Shown here: piece after piece, positions 23,048 through 33,802 of the stretch | Layout: each line of letters begins with the position of its first letter | Position numbering within the stretch: position 1 is the first letter of the stretch | Notes under the pieces: model-generated | Told to the model about the DNA's origin: nothing | Seen by the model: only the letters and a program-made list of their open reading frames with translations | The model's database searches: none | Position numbers and translations under genes: made by a program | From: Strigamia acuminata | Taxonomy: Eukaryota; Arthropoda; Chilopoda; Geophilomorpha; Linotaeniidae | DNA: 64,000 nt | Assembly (NCBI GenBank): GCA_949358305.1 | Contig: CASHSZ010000101.1 | Span: 1-64,000, forward strand | Direction: 5' to 3'

Positions 23048-23596
23048 TGTAGCAGAGGAGTGCGCAATTATCAGCGTAATTGCTGATAGGAAGCGTGAAA
23101 ATAAACAAACGAGTTGTACTACGCGTACGAACGGGCGCGATACGCGGCGTATCGACTTCAGCAAATGCGCGCGGCCTAATGCCGCTTATAAGCGCTAACA
23201 AATGCACTGAAATGTGCACTAAATGAACGACAATGTTTAAAACAATAAAACAAGTTTAATATAAACATAATACATTACAAAAGAGTCCAATCTTGGAAGA
23301 AAATCAGCTAGGACACACACGGCTGTGTGTGTCGCCATCTTGGATTCAGATAACAGTGATGAGGGCACCCTGGTGCCGACAATTGACATTAGATATGAAC
23401 AAATCATTGAATTGAAGAACAAATCACAACAGAACCGAATAATAGTATGGAATTACATACGAGACAGCGCAAAACGAATAGTAACATCGAAATCAATTAA
23501 ATAACAACTAAAATACGCTGTATATCTAAGCACAATGGGAAATCTAGGAAAAAAAACAAATATATTCATCGATACAAATTGGTCTTTTGACCAACA
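23048..23596 (-). repeat. 3' LTR of copia element 1
   Basis: The 549-bp LTR reads TGTTGG...GCTACA in element orientation. It matches 29833-30381 at every position I compared. The insertion is flanked by AAACG. Confidence 0.95.
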
Positions 23597-23608
23597 AATC
23601 CCCTCTTC
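23597..23608 (-). other. Polypurine tract of copia element 1
   Basis: In element orientation GAAGAGGGGATT directly precedes the 3' LTR. This is the expected position of the plus-strand primer. Confidence 0.88.
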
Positions 23609-23803
23609 GATGGAAATATTTATCAGGGGACAAGATGAACGTAAACTGGAATTACAGTTGATAATCGTCGAGAAATAAATGATAAAGTCGAATCATCGAG
23701 CCGGGTACTGTCGTGGTTATCACTTAACTAAGCTCGGAATTCCCACAGAAACTCGATGATCCTCGAAATCGGGTGAAACTAAATCAGGAATGTCACGATA
23801 AAG

Positions 23804-26800
23804 TTATGCTCGGAAGATCTTCGAAATGAGTGACCGCAAACGTTCGGATGAGAGCCATTTCGTAAAAATGTCTGCGATATTCACTTCGGATGCAACTTTT
23901 CGAAGATCGAAGACTCCTGTCGTATACCACTCCCTGAGCCAATGATATTTCACGCGAATGTGTCGAGTTTTCGCGTTCTCAATGTCGTTAGACGTGAATT
24001 GGATAGCGGCCAGGGCATCGGAGTAAACAACAGGTCGAGCTAATCGATTGAGAATCGGGAAATCGGTGTATACGGAGTCCAACCAGAAAAGCTCCTTTAC
24101 ACACTCTACTAGGGCGATAAACTCCGCTTCCATAGTAGAGCATGCAACGGTCGACTGTTTTCGACAGGACCAGCCGATAGGGACGTTGCCGATATACACG
24201 ATGTGTCCTCCGAAACTCAAGGAGGTTTCCGGGTCGCTCGCCCACGATGCGTCGGTGAAAGCCGATAACTGACTCGATGTGCAGCCAGATAACTCGATGC
24301 AAAGGTCTGCAGTATTTGCCACGTACTGCAGAACCTGGAGAAGAGCGCGGATGTGGGTTCGGTTGTAGCACGTGTTATACTGTGCTAGAGCGATGACGGA
24401 GTACAAGATGTCGGGGCGAGTCCTCGATGCCAAAAACAATAGAGAGCCGATTACCGATCGGTAGGGAAAATCTTCTAATTTCTCTGTTGACCCACGAACG
24501 AGTGTTGTTCCCGGGGTCACTGGCACCTTAACTCGGTTGTTAGTTGATGTCCCGAACTTCTTTACAATTTTAGCGATGTAAGCACGTTGTGTAATAAACG
24601 TGCGTCCGGCGTCGCGAATGAACTCGACGCCTAGGAGCTTCGTGATCGGGCCGAGATTTACGATATCGAATTTCGAACTGATGAGTCGAATCAGCTGTGA
24701 GAAAACACTGTCGGATGCATAGAATACAACGATGTCATCCACGTAAATCAGCATGACAGCGGTGTTGCCGAGTACGTAGACACAATTGCATGCCGGCATC
24801 TTTCGAAATCCGAGGGCCCGAAGAGTTTCGTCGAGTTTTTCGAACCATTGCCTGCCGGATTGGTGGAGCCCATATAGCGACTTGAGGAGAAGCCACACGT
24901 TGTTCGGGTCGGAGCATGTGGCACCTGCGGGGATTCGCATATATACTTTATGCTTTAACTCCCCGTACAGGTACGCACCTTTCACGTCGAGGTGGGCGTC
25001 CTGCCAACCACGTATTACGACGAGAAGACAGAAAAACAGACGGATCAATATGAAGTTCACGACTGGGCTAAACACCTCATCAAAATCGACTCCGAGGGTT
25101 TGATAAAAACCCTGCGCTACCAAGCGCGCTCGGTATCGGGTGACGGTTCCGGCTGCATCGGTCTTTAATTTGAAAATCCATTTGCAGCCGAGAATAGTGG
25201 TGTCCGGTGGTCGTGGAACTTCAGTGTAAATTTCTCGCTCTTTAAAAGTGTCCAATTCTTCTTGAATGGCTTCCCGCCATTTCGGAGCGTCGTTGAATTT
25301 CGGAATTTCGGCGAATGAAGCCGGTTCGGTTCGGCATAAATGAGCCGCATGACGAACGCCCGGAAGAACCGGTAACTTGTGCTCGAGATTACCGAAGAAA
25401 AATAGTCCGGGGTCGTAATCGATGTTGTTTAACATACAATATTCTTCGATATCATTGTATGATCGCAATCGGATTTTCGGAGTCGGAAAATAATAGACAT
25501 CGATTAAGATTTTTCCGGGTTTTTGATCCTTTCTCAGATGTTCCTCGCGTACCCATTCACGGCACTCGCTATCTCCGCCGACGAATCGCCACTTATGAGT
25601 GGTGTGGCGCGCAGTCGCTGGTGAACTGGGATCGGGGTCGAAGATTTGCAACCCTTGCGTAGCATGATCGTCGACGCGTTGTTGACGACGGGTTGTAATG
25701 AACCTTGGCGTCGGCACCGGTGTTTCGCGAGGAAGTGGGCGTGTTGGCGAGCGCTGAGGTGATGGCGGAGCGGATGTACGAGGAGTTGTTGGAGGCGATT
25801 GTCGAGCCGATTGTTCCGCTGATGCGTCAACGCGTTCGGATGTTTCCGGATAAATCGACAATTCGTCCATCTCTCGGATATCATGGTCCGTATCATGTTC
25901 CTCTTCATACGAAAGGTGATGAGATTGTCGAATGGACGCAGAACCCGGAGGCAACGTCACGCACAAATCCAGCAATTCCCTTTCCGGAGTTGTCGGTGGC
26001 GGAATGTGGATGTGCGGATATGCGGGAGGCGTGTGCATCGAAGCGGATGCCGTTGACACGTGTTGACTATTGCCATTGTCGGTATCATTCGCGGAATGTT
26101 CGGACGCCTCAGAGTCGGATCCCTTCGGCCACTGTTGATAATGGAGGTTATCATCGAATGTAACTGTTTGTTGTCCGGGACCAGTAAACGATTGTTGCGG
26201 CTGCTGCGTCGAAATTTTTATGGATTTCCGATACGACTGCCGCTCATCGATCTTGACGTGAATAGATTCGTAGACCTTATTGTCCGTCGGATTCCAAATC
26301 CTGTATCCACGGGTCCCAGAAGCGTAGCCGACTAAATACCCCTCCCAGGCCCGCGGATCCAGTTTCTTGCGGCCTGGCGCGGTGTAGTGCACCCAGCACT
26401 TAGAACCAACTTTTCGTAGATGTCGTAACGAAAGGGCTCTCTGTCGCCAAAGGATGTATGGGACCTGATTATTAAGTCGGGAATGAGGGCATCTATTTTT
26501 AATGTAACTAAACGTGACGGCGAGTTCGGCCCAGAGCGCTTCTGGCAACTTGGTTTCAGATAAGACTGCACGAAAGTTGTCGGCCATTGTCCGGTTTATG
26601 CGCTCGGCCGTGCCGTTCATCTGTGGCGATGATGGATTCGTTCGTTGTCCTTGGATGCCCTTGTCTTGTAGATATCGGAGAAACTCGTTTGACATAAACT
26701 CTCCGCCTCGATCAGTCCGAATTGCTTTTATTTGCGTGCCCTGGATTCTCTCAACTCGAGCCACGAAGTCCTTAAAGGTTGCGAAAACCTGCGATTTCTG

Positions 26801-28822
26801 GGCCAGCGGTATAATCCAGCAATAGCGTGTCGCGTCGTCGATGACGGTAAGGACGAAACGTGCTCCTCCAAACGATGGAACTGGGGCTGGCCCCCAAATA
26901 TCCATGTGGAGAAGGTCCAAAGGCTTCGTAGTCGAGGGATTCGGATCAGGCTTATGAGAAGCTTTTGTCGATTTGGCTATTCTGCAGTCGTTGCAGGCCA
27001 ATTCCCTGCTCACTTCCCCTGGTTGCATTCCGTAAACTTGGTCGTTTGCGGCCAACAACTTCATTCCATTGGTGTGAAGGTGGCCGAGACGGCTGTGCCA
27101 CAAACCAGTGGCATCCTTGACCGAAGCTGGATTGGCAATGACCTGCGTTTTCGGCTGGGACGGATTGCCGAGGGGAGGAAAGGAATTTGCATTTGGAATT
27201 GCAGTAGGAGTTGCCGTCGGGATTGACTGTAGGGCACTCGCATAGGAAGGAGGGGTGGTCAAATTGTTGTGGATTTGAGTAGGGATAGGAGGAGGAACCG
27301 GATTGGTTGGAATGGGAGCTTGTTGGACGGGAATTTGCTTCACGGGTTCAACTAGCGGCATTTCAATCCGAAAATCCGTAATTTCTCTTTGCTGTCCTTT
27401 TCCCTTTTTCGGTTTGGGAATTTTAATAAAATCCTCTTCTGTTGTGACGTACATTTGCGGCGGTAGCGTTGGAGTCGGTTGTACAGTGGGAGAAACCGTT
27501 GTCGCAAATGTCGGATTCGTACACAAACCGTCCACATAATAAAGACCTCCTCTCTCCTTTGCACGGATAAGAGGGCTGCGAATGTCCGATTGGTAAACAT
27601 GAATCTCACTGTTGAAAACATGAATATGGTGTCGAGCTTTATCAATTTTCGAAACCGAAATCAAGTTGGCCTCGAAATTCGGCGCGTAGAGAACATTGGT
27701 CAAATTCACGGTGCAGCGGGTCTTGTCGATGGCCATTAGCAAACGAACCGTTCCTTTTCCCGTCACTTGGGACTTGCCCTGCCCCAATTCGATATCAAAT
27801 GGAATGACATCGGTGAATTCAACAAATCCAGCTCGCACGTGAGATACATGGTCTGTTGCGCCGCAATCCAGTATCCACTCATTCGATTGCATGAAATGGG
27901 CTACTGGACGTTGGACAACTTGTGGCGCATTGACGAAAAATGTCCCCTCTCGGTGTGGATGCGAGCTTTCTCGGGGACGCGCGTTGTTGGCCTTCGCGGC
28001 AGCGTTCTTGTTGCGCCTGCGACTTTTGCTCCGAGAATTACGTTGGAGTGAAACCGTAGGTTGTCCCTGTTGTTGACGGGGCGGACGTGGACATCGGTTC
28101 GCGTAATGTCCGAGCTGATCACAATTAAAGCATTTCACTGTCGAAATATCCCGAGGTCCGGATTTATTTCGGGGTCGGAATTGTCCCTTCATAGACGCGT
28201 GAGCTGCTGATTGGCTCGTTCCGAGTAACCCGATGGATTTGAGCCGCATGTGCTCGGAAATCAATTGTTCGGCAACATCCTTCGGCGTGAATTGAGGATC
28301 CGGCCAATGGTATATTGCGAAAGTCGCCTGAGCATATTCGGGCGGCAGACACTTCAGATACTGGTACGCGTGGTGAACCGGGCTAATAATCTCGTTGACA
28401 TCGCTTAATTGCCGCACGTAATTGTCGACACGGGCAATGAAATCCGGCATATCCTCGCCAGGTTGGAGTTGGAGGCTGAGGAACTCCCAGCGCATTGCCG
28501 CCTGACGGGCTCTAGAGCTGGGCGCGTAGGTTTTTGCCAACTTGTCCCACGCCTCCTTTGGCGTGTTACCGGTTTCCAAAATAGTACGCTTGGCGGGGCT
28601 CACATGGAGGTATATGAGGCCTAGCGCCTTGTCCCTCTTTATGTTGAAGCGATCAAGTTCTTTAGCCGTCAGGGTGGCAATGTGTTCTGCCTCTTTGTCC
28701 TCCGTTATGTGACGCCAAAGGCCTTCAGATTTCAGGAGAAACTGCATCGACAATCGCCATTGTTCGTAATTGTCGACACCAAGAACCGTAATTAAATTGT
28801 TCGGATTCCCTGATTTGTGCAT
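23804..28822 (-). CDS. gag-pol: Copia gag-pol polyprotein, intact
   Basis: This single frame of 1672 residues encodes the structural and enzymatic proteins for retrotransposition by reverse transcription in cytoplasmic particles. The ATG at 28822 (AAAATGC context) was chosen because the upstream extension has no ATG. Positions below count from 12 codons upstream of it. A gag capsid domain is followed by the zinc knuckle C243-C246-H251-C256. The protease motif is DCGATDH at 331, with Cys where Ser is usual. After a Pro-rich linker (about 450-575), the integrase has H588/H593/C622/C625 and the triad D653, D716, E752. Reverse transcriptase has LDVKGAY (D1291) and YVDD at 1372. RNase H has TDASW, MEAEF and YSDALA. 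No frameshift or stop interrupts it. All catalytic residues I checked are present, so it is likely functional. Confidence 0.96.
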   Translation of the reverse strand: MHKSGNPNNLITVLGVDNYEQWRLSMQFLLKSEGLWRHITEDKEAEHIATLTAKELDRFNIKRDKALGLIYLHVSPAKRTILETGNTPKEAWDKLAKTYAPSSRARQAAMRWEFLSLQLQPGEDMPDFIARVDNYVRQLSDVNEIISPVHHAYQYLKCLPPEYAQATFAIYHWPDPQFTPKDVAEQLISEHMRLKSIGLLGTSQSAAHASMKGQFRPRNKSGPRDISTVKCFNCDQLGHYANRCPRPPRQQQGQPTVSLQRNSRSKSRRRNKNAAAKANNARPRESSHPHREGTFFVNAPQVVQRPVAHFMQSNEWILDCGATDHVSHVRAGFVEFTDVIPFDIELGQGKSQVTGKGTVRLLMAIDKTRCTVNLTNVLYAPNFEANLISVSKIDKARHHIHVFNSEIHVYQSDIRSPLIRAKERGGLYYVDGLCTNPTFATTVSPTVQPTPTLPPQMYVTTEEDFIKIPKPKKGKGQQREITDFRIEMPLVEPVKQIPVQQAPIPTNPVPPPIPTQIHNNLTTPPSYASALQSIPTATPTAIPNANSFPPLGNPSQPKTQVIANPASVKDATGLWHSRLGHLHTNGMKLLAANDQVYGMQPGEVSRELACNDCRIAKSTKASHKPDPNPSTTKPLDLLHMDIWGPAPVPSFGGARFVLTVIDDATRYCWIIPLAQKSQVFATFKDFVARVERIQGTQIKAIRTDRGGEFMSNEFLRYLQDKGIQGQRTNPSSPQMNGTAERINRTMADNFRAVLSETKLPEALWAELAVTFSYIKNRCPHSRLNNQVPYILWRQRALSLRHLRKVGSKCWVHYTAPGRKKLDPRAWEGYLVGYASGTRGYRIWNPTDNKVYESIHVKIDERQSYRKSIKISTQQPQQSFTGPGQQTVTFDDNLHYQQWPKGSDSEASEHSANDTDNGNSQHVSTASASMHTPPAYPHIHIPPPTTPERELLDLCVTLPPGSASIRQSHHLSYEEEHDTDHDIREMDELSIYPETSERVDASAEQSARQSPPTTPRTSAPPSPQRSPTRPLPRETPVPTPRFITTRRQQRVDDHATQGLQIFDPDPSSPATARHTTHKWRFVGGDSECREWVREEHLRKDQKPGKILIDVYYFPTPKIRLRSYNDIEEYCMLNNIDYDPGLFFFGNLEHKLPVLPGVRHAAHLCRTEPASFAEIPKFNDAPKWREAIQEELDTFKEREIYTEVPRPPDTTILGCKWIFKLKTDAAGTVTRYRARLVAQGFYQTLGVDFDEVFSPVVNFILIRLFFCLLVVIRGWQDAHLDVKGAYLYGELKHKVYMRIPAGATCSDPNNVWLLLKSLYGLHQSGRQWFEKLDETLRALGFRKMPACNCVYVLGNTAVMLIYVDDIVVFYASDSVFSQLIRLISSKFDIVNLGPITKLLGVEFIRDAGRTFITQRAYIAKIVKKFGTSTNNRVKVPVTPGTTLVRGSTEKLEDFPYRSVIGSLLFLASRTRPDILYSVIALAQYNTCYNRTHIRALLQVLQYVANTADLCIELSGCTSSQLSAFTDASWASDPETSLSFGGHIVYIGNVPIGWSCRKQSTVACSTMEAEFIALVECVKELFWLDSVYTDFPILNRLARPVVYSDALAAIQFTSNDIENAKTRHIRVKYHWLREWYTTGVFDLRKVASEVNIADIFTKWLSSERLRSLISKIFRA

Positions 28823-28958
28823 TTTGAATCGCTGGACGAGACACGACGCGGAGAACACAAAGGCTCAGAGAGTGGCACAAAATCGGAGCACAATTCACTA
28901 TTCGGAGCACTGCACTTCACTGATCCCCCGTTGTTCAAAGCGGAAAACCAAAATTGGG

Positions 28959-29069
28959 AGGCAATGCTAAAATTGCCTGACAACCTGTGGCAAGTGTCCC
29001 CCCGACGTCCTTTACGACCACCTGGGGTCACGGGAATGTCGGGTGGCGCAGGGCTCAGCCTTGCCACAG
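28959..29069 (-). other. Structured RNA element in the copia 1 leader
   Basis: The element lies between the primer-binding site and gag. Three stems are visible on the + strand: hairpin AGGCAAT/ATTGCCT (28959-28978), stem A CTGTGGCAAG/CTTGCCACAG (28985-28994 with 29060-29069) and, inside it, stem B CCCGAC/GTCGGG (29001-29006 with 29038-29043). The equivalent element at 38887-38997 differs at six base pairs, every one compensated, while spacings are identical and the loops are nearly invariant. The function is unknown; the location suits packaging, dimerisation or translation control. Confidence 0.82.
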
Positions 29070-29814
29070 AATACAATGGTGCGGTGTTCGGAATCGAACG
29101 GAGGGCACCAAGGATTCTAATTGACCCACCAAAATCCCACTTAAAATTAACAAAGGTAATTTCGACACAAAGGAGAAAAAGATGAATCAACTGCGGTTGC
29201 AGTCCTCGTGCAAATGAAGGCACGGCGCGGTTTTCTCGAAAAACCGGAAAAATCGCAATTTGGACGTTAATGTCCGAATTCTTCTCGAAAATTCGAGGCT
29301 CTTCTTCCTCTTGAATAGATCGAAGATTACGACCGTTCACCGGGGAACCAAGCCGCCAATATTCGAGTATTGGATTCTCGTTGGAACTGTCGCCGAAGCT
29401 AAACAGTGTCGTACGGTGAAATCGGCGAAAAATCTGAAAATAAACAAAAATCGTCTCAAAATTCGCGAATCCCGCGTAATTTTGGACGACATTAAATGCA
29501 GAATCGCTCGGAAAACAGCCCTGGCTGTTGTAAAACGTTGGAAACGTCGAAAAACCTGGAAATAACAATTTTTGCCGTGAAATTTGCGAATCCCGCACAA
29601 TTCCAGGCAAATTTAAACACAAAATGGTGAAATCGACGTCGTGACTCGTGGAAAACGTCGGTAATACGTCCCGGGCGTATGACGAAACGTATGGCGAACG
29701 AAAATCCACTCGAAGATCGTTGGGCACTGAAAATAAATGTTTTTGGCGAAAAATCGCGATTTTCGCGAATTTTCCGTCAAAAATTACACAAAAAGCGAAT
29801 GAATTCAGCAAACA

Positions 29815-29831
29815 ACCATCCTCTGCTACCA
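29815..29831 (-). other. Primer-binding site of copia 1 (initiator tRNA-Met)
   Basis: The + strand here reads ACCATCCTCTGCTACCA, identical to the 3' end (including CCA) of the animal initiator tRNA-Met known from vertebrates. It is separated from the 5' LTR by one base. Confidence 0.92.
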
Positions 29832-29832
29832 A

Positions 29833-30381
29833 TGTAGCAGAGGAGTGCGCAATTATCAGCGTAATTGCTGATAGGAAGCGTGAAAATAAACAAACGAGTT
29901 GTACTACGCGTACGAACGGGCGCGATACGCGGCGTATCGACTTCAGCAAATGCGCGCGGCCTAATGCCGCTTATAAGCGCTAACAAATGCACTGAAATGT
30001 GCACTAAATGAACGACAATGTTTAAAACAATAAAACAAGTTTAATATAAACATAATACATTACAAAAGAGTCCAATCTTGGAAGAAAATCAGCTAGGACA
30101 CACACGGCTGTGTGTGTCGCCATCTTGGATTCAGATAACAGTGATGAGGGCACCCTGGTGCCGACAATTGACATTAGATATGAACAAATCATTGAATTGA
30201 AGAACAAATCACAACAGAACCGAATAATAGTATGGAATTACATACGAGACAGCGCAAAACGAATAGTAACATCGAAATCAATTAAATAACAACTAAAATA
30301 CGCTGTATATCTAAGCACAATGGGAAATCTAGGAAAAAAAACAAATATATTCATCGATACAAATTGGTCTTTTGACCAACA
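29833..30381 (-). repeat. 5' LTR of copia element 1
   Basis: This is the partner of 23048-23596, with the same length and no differences seen. In element orientation it lies directly upstream of the primer-binding site and should carry the promoter. Confidence 0.95.
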
Positions 30382-31605
30382 AAACGCGCGAGTACACGCG
30401 CGGAGAACGCGCGGCAATGCTAGCAACAGGAGCGCAACTGCCCAAGAAATTGCTCAACAATAAAAGGCACGTGGAAGCACGTGCCTGAAACAATAGGCAC
30501 TTCAAATAAAGTTATTGTTAAAAAACGGGCTTGAAAACCAACAATTACACAATAATTAAGGGGCAAGAAATGAACTTTGCTGCAATGCAAAGTTCTCAAA
30601 ATACAGAGAAATGAAAGTTACACTTGTATAAAGAATTGACAATGTTTGAAACCAATAAAAACTACAAAAACACACTTGTAAAAAACCCAAAACAACCCCC
30701 AGAATGAATTATTTGACTCAAATTAACCCTAAAACAGTCTTGGAGGTCGTGCAGACGACAGAGTCGGATCGGAAGGTTGCTAAAACCTGACGCCAAAACT
30801 AGCAATGGGACAGCTAGTTAGAAAACAGGTTTTTCATCAATCATGAACGCTGAAAACCTCACCCAGGGGTAGAAAATGATGGAGAGAACGTTTTCGCCAT
30901 CTAAAACGGTCTAAAACGGGTCTAAAATGCCTAAACCGGCGCCTGGAACGTGGCGCAGTTGTTGGGTCAAATATTGTCAAAAATCAGTGGAAATTTGTCA
31001 AATACTGGCAAAAATCTGCTGAAATTTGTCAAAAATTGCCAAATTTTGGCGCAAGTTACGTGAGGTTTGCGCGCATCCAACTATGACGAAAAATCCATGC
31101 GTGTGCACGCGCGATTTACTGGCGCGTTGGAAGCGTTAAAATAAATTTTTCCAATATCTAACACAATTTGCACCGAATTATGGCAATTTTTGACAAATTT
31201 ACATGGATTTTTGCCAGTATTTGACAAATTTCCACGGATTTTTGACAATATTTGACAAATTCCAGACAAATTTCAGACAAATTTCAATTAATTTTAGAAA
31301 TTTTATGAGAAATTTCAGCAAATGTTTGAGGATTGAGGAAATCTTCTGAAATTTGTCAAATATAGGCAAAAATCTTCTGAAATTTGTCAAATACAGGCAA
31401 AAATCTGCTGAAATTTGTCAAAAATTGCCCAAATTCCGTGCAAGTTTTGCAAGTTTTGCGCGCATCAAATTGTATGCGCGCCTATACTATTGCACGAGCG
31501 CATTGACGCGTGATGAACACCGACCACGTTTACGAAGTGAATTCGAGCTACAAAAGTATCGAGTCGCCATTCTATGATGGAAAAAAAAAATTAAGTGTAA
31601 ACAAA
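30382..31605. repeat. Right half of a third U-type unit
   Basis: From the AAACG target duplication onward the sequence matches 10817-11640, interrupted by about 380 extra bases of AAATTTGTCAAA-type words at 31060-31440. The left half of this unit is the sequence before 23048, so copia 1 split the unit. Confidence 0.82.
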
Positions 31606-33802
31606 CAAAATAAAAACTTTAATATACAAGAAACGTACAATTCCACTCAACTTTGTTTCAAATTTTATTTATTGGATCATTGAAAATAAACAGTAGTGTT
31701 GTGCACTGTACGCTTAAGTGTATACCGGCGATGCGTTGTTTTGTGGTGGGGATTTGCCTCGATAATTGATCTTTTCTCTTTGTTTGCAATATTTTTTTGG
31801 CCTTTTTTGTTGATTTTTCGGTTTGAAATTGTTTTTTTCCGGTGTAATTTAAGTGGTGGAAGGTTGTTGCGTGTGTTGAGGGTAATTTTGGCGGTTTTTG
31901 GGTCGGGATTAGTGTTTTCTGCGATTTTTTATCGGTATTTGGGGTTTGATGCAGCGGATAGCGCATGCGAATCGCCGTCGACCGTAGCATTAGCAATTGC
32001 AACGTGCCGCGCTATGCCACACAATGTGCCGCCGCGATAGGCCATCGAATCCGAATGTGTGTGATGCGAAACGCGAGTACGCGCGCGGAGAACGCGCGGC
32101 AATGCTAGCAACAGGAGCGCAACTGCCCAAGAAATTGCTCAACAATAAAAGGCACGTGGAAGCACGTGCCTGAAACAATAGGCACTTCAAATAAAGTTAT
32201 TGTTAAAAAACGGGCTTCAAAACCAACAATTACACAATAATTAAGGGGCAAGAAATGAACTTTGCTGCAATGCAAAGTTCTCAAAATACAGAGAAATGAA
32301 AGTTACACTTGTATAAAGAATTGACAATGTTTGAAACCAATAAAAACTACAAAAACACACTTGTAAAAAACCCAAAACAACCCCCAGAATGAATTATTTG
32401 ACTCAAATTAACCCTAAAACAGTCTTGGAGGTCGTGCAGACGACAGAGTCGGATCGGAAGGTTGCTAAAACCTGACGCCAAAACTAGCAATGGGACAGCT
32501 AGTTAGAAAACAGCTTTTTCATCAATCATGAACGCTGAAAACCTCACCCAGGGGTAGAAAATGATGGAGAGAACGTTTTCGCCATCTAAAACGGTCTAAA
32601 ACGGGTCTAAAATGCCTAAACCGGCGCCTGGAACGTGGCGCAGTTGTTGGGTCAAATATTGTCAAAAATCAGTGGAAATTTGTCAAATATAGGCAAAAAT
32701 CTGCTGAAATTTGTCAAAAATTGACCAAATTCCGTGCAAGTTTTGCAAGTTTTGTGCGCATCAAGCCATGCGCGCCTATACTATTGCACGAGCGCATTGA
32801 CGCGTGATGAAAACCGACCACGTTTATATCAGTGAATTCGAGCTACAAAAGTATCGAATCGCCATTCTAGTATGGAACAAAAAAAATTAAAAAATAAAAA
32901 CTTTAATATACGAGAAACGTACAATTCCACTCAACTTTGTTTCAAATTTTATTTATTGGATCATTAAAAATAAACAGTAGTGTTGTGCACTGTACACTTA
33001 AATGTATACCGCAGTACAAGTACCGCGGTCCCGGTACTGCACCGGTACACGTAAAAACGCGAGTTTCTCAAATTTAAAAAGTTGATGTCGGCGGCGATGC
33101 GTTGTTTTGTGGTGAGAATTTGCCTCGAGAATTGATCTTATCTCTTTGTTTGCAATATTTTTTTTGGCATTCTTTGTTGATTTTTCGGTTTGAATTTGTT
33201 TTTTTCCGGTGTAATTTGAGTGGTGGAAGGTTGTTGGGGTGTGTTGAGGGCAATTTTGGTTATTTGTTGATTTTTAATTGATTTAATCGTTTTCTGTTTG
33301 TTTTTGCTGGTTTTTAATCGATTTTTCTGTATTTTTGGTCAATTTTTACCAATTGTAATTGTTATTTGTCATTCTGAATTGATTATTGTCCGATTTTATT
33401 CGATTATTGTCAGATTTCAGTCGATTTTTGTCGATTTCTAATCAATGTTTATACATTTCTTATCAAGTTTTGTATATTTTTGTTGATTTTTAATCATATT
33501 TGTTCCTTTTTAATCAAAGTCGAAAACGAGTTGTAAATGCGTTCGTATGCGACGCGAACGCGTATTGGAGTCGATTCCAAGTTCGTATTCCATCGCAAAC
33601 GCGCATTTGAGACGTAAACGAGTTTATCTTTTTCACTCTCGCTTGATCCCCCTTTATCGCGCCTCATTGCTCCTGTGAAAAAAAATATATGAGAATGCAC
33701 AGAAATGAACCTTCCAATACTTACATGAAAATTGGCAACCTTGACACAAAACAGTCTATCGACACTCCCAACACCACCCCGGACATTTTTCGGAAGAGTT
33801 TG
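31606..33802. repeat. Unit U2, duplicate of 10355-12550
   Basis: Sequence and order match U1 and then the FB flank (33521-33802) up to the GTTTG target site, where copia 2 interrupts it. The homology resumes at 40288. Confidence 0.9.

Larger units (their letters stand above)
23048..30381 (-). mobile_element. Full-length Ty1/copia retrotransposon 1
   Basis: This 7334-bp element lies on the minus strand, with 549-bp LTRs that I could not distinguish, TG...CA ends and a 5-bp target duplication AAACG at 23043-23047 and 30382-30386. It has a tRNA-iMet primer-binding site, a polypurine tract and one gag-pol frame. The unoccupied site is visible in the paralogous unit near 10817. Every hallmark of an autonomous copy is present, which suggests a very recent insertion. 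Confidence 0.96.

Noticed and set aside
23988-28352. Numerous open frames on both strands within copia 1 (likewise in copia 2)
   Set aside because: They are shadows of the gag-pol frame, which contains all recognised catalytic motifs.
28959-29069. Self-cleaving ribozyme (hammerhead or HDV-like) as identity of the leader RNA
   Set aside because: The hammerhead CTGATGA and GAAA core words are absent on both strands, and the nested stem order does not match the HDV double-pseudoknot layout.
29083-29110. TTCGATTCC box resembling a tRNA B box on the minus strand of the copia 1 leader
   Set aside because: No T-stem pairing flanks it, no A box or cloverleaf can be drawn, and the copia 2 leader lacks it.
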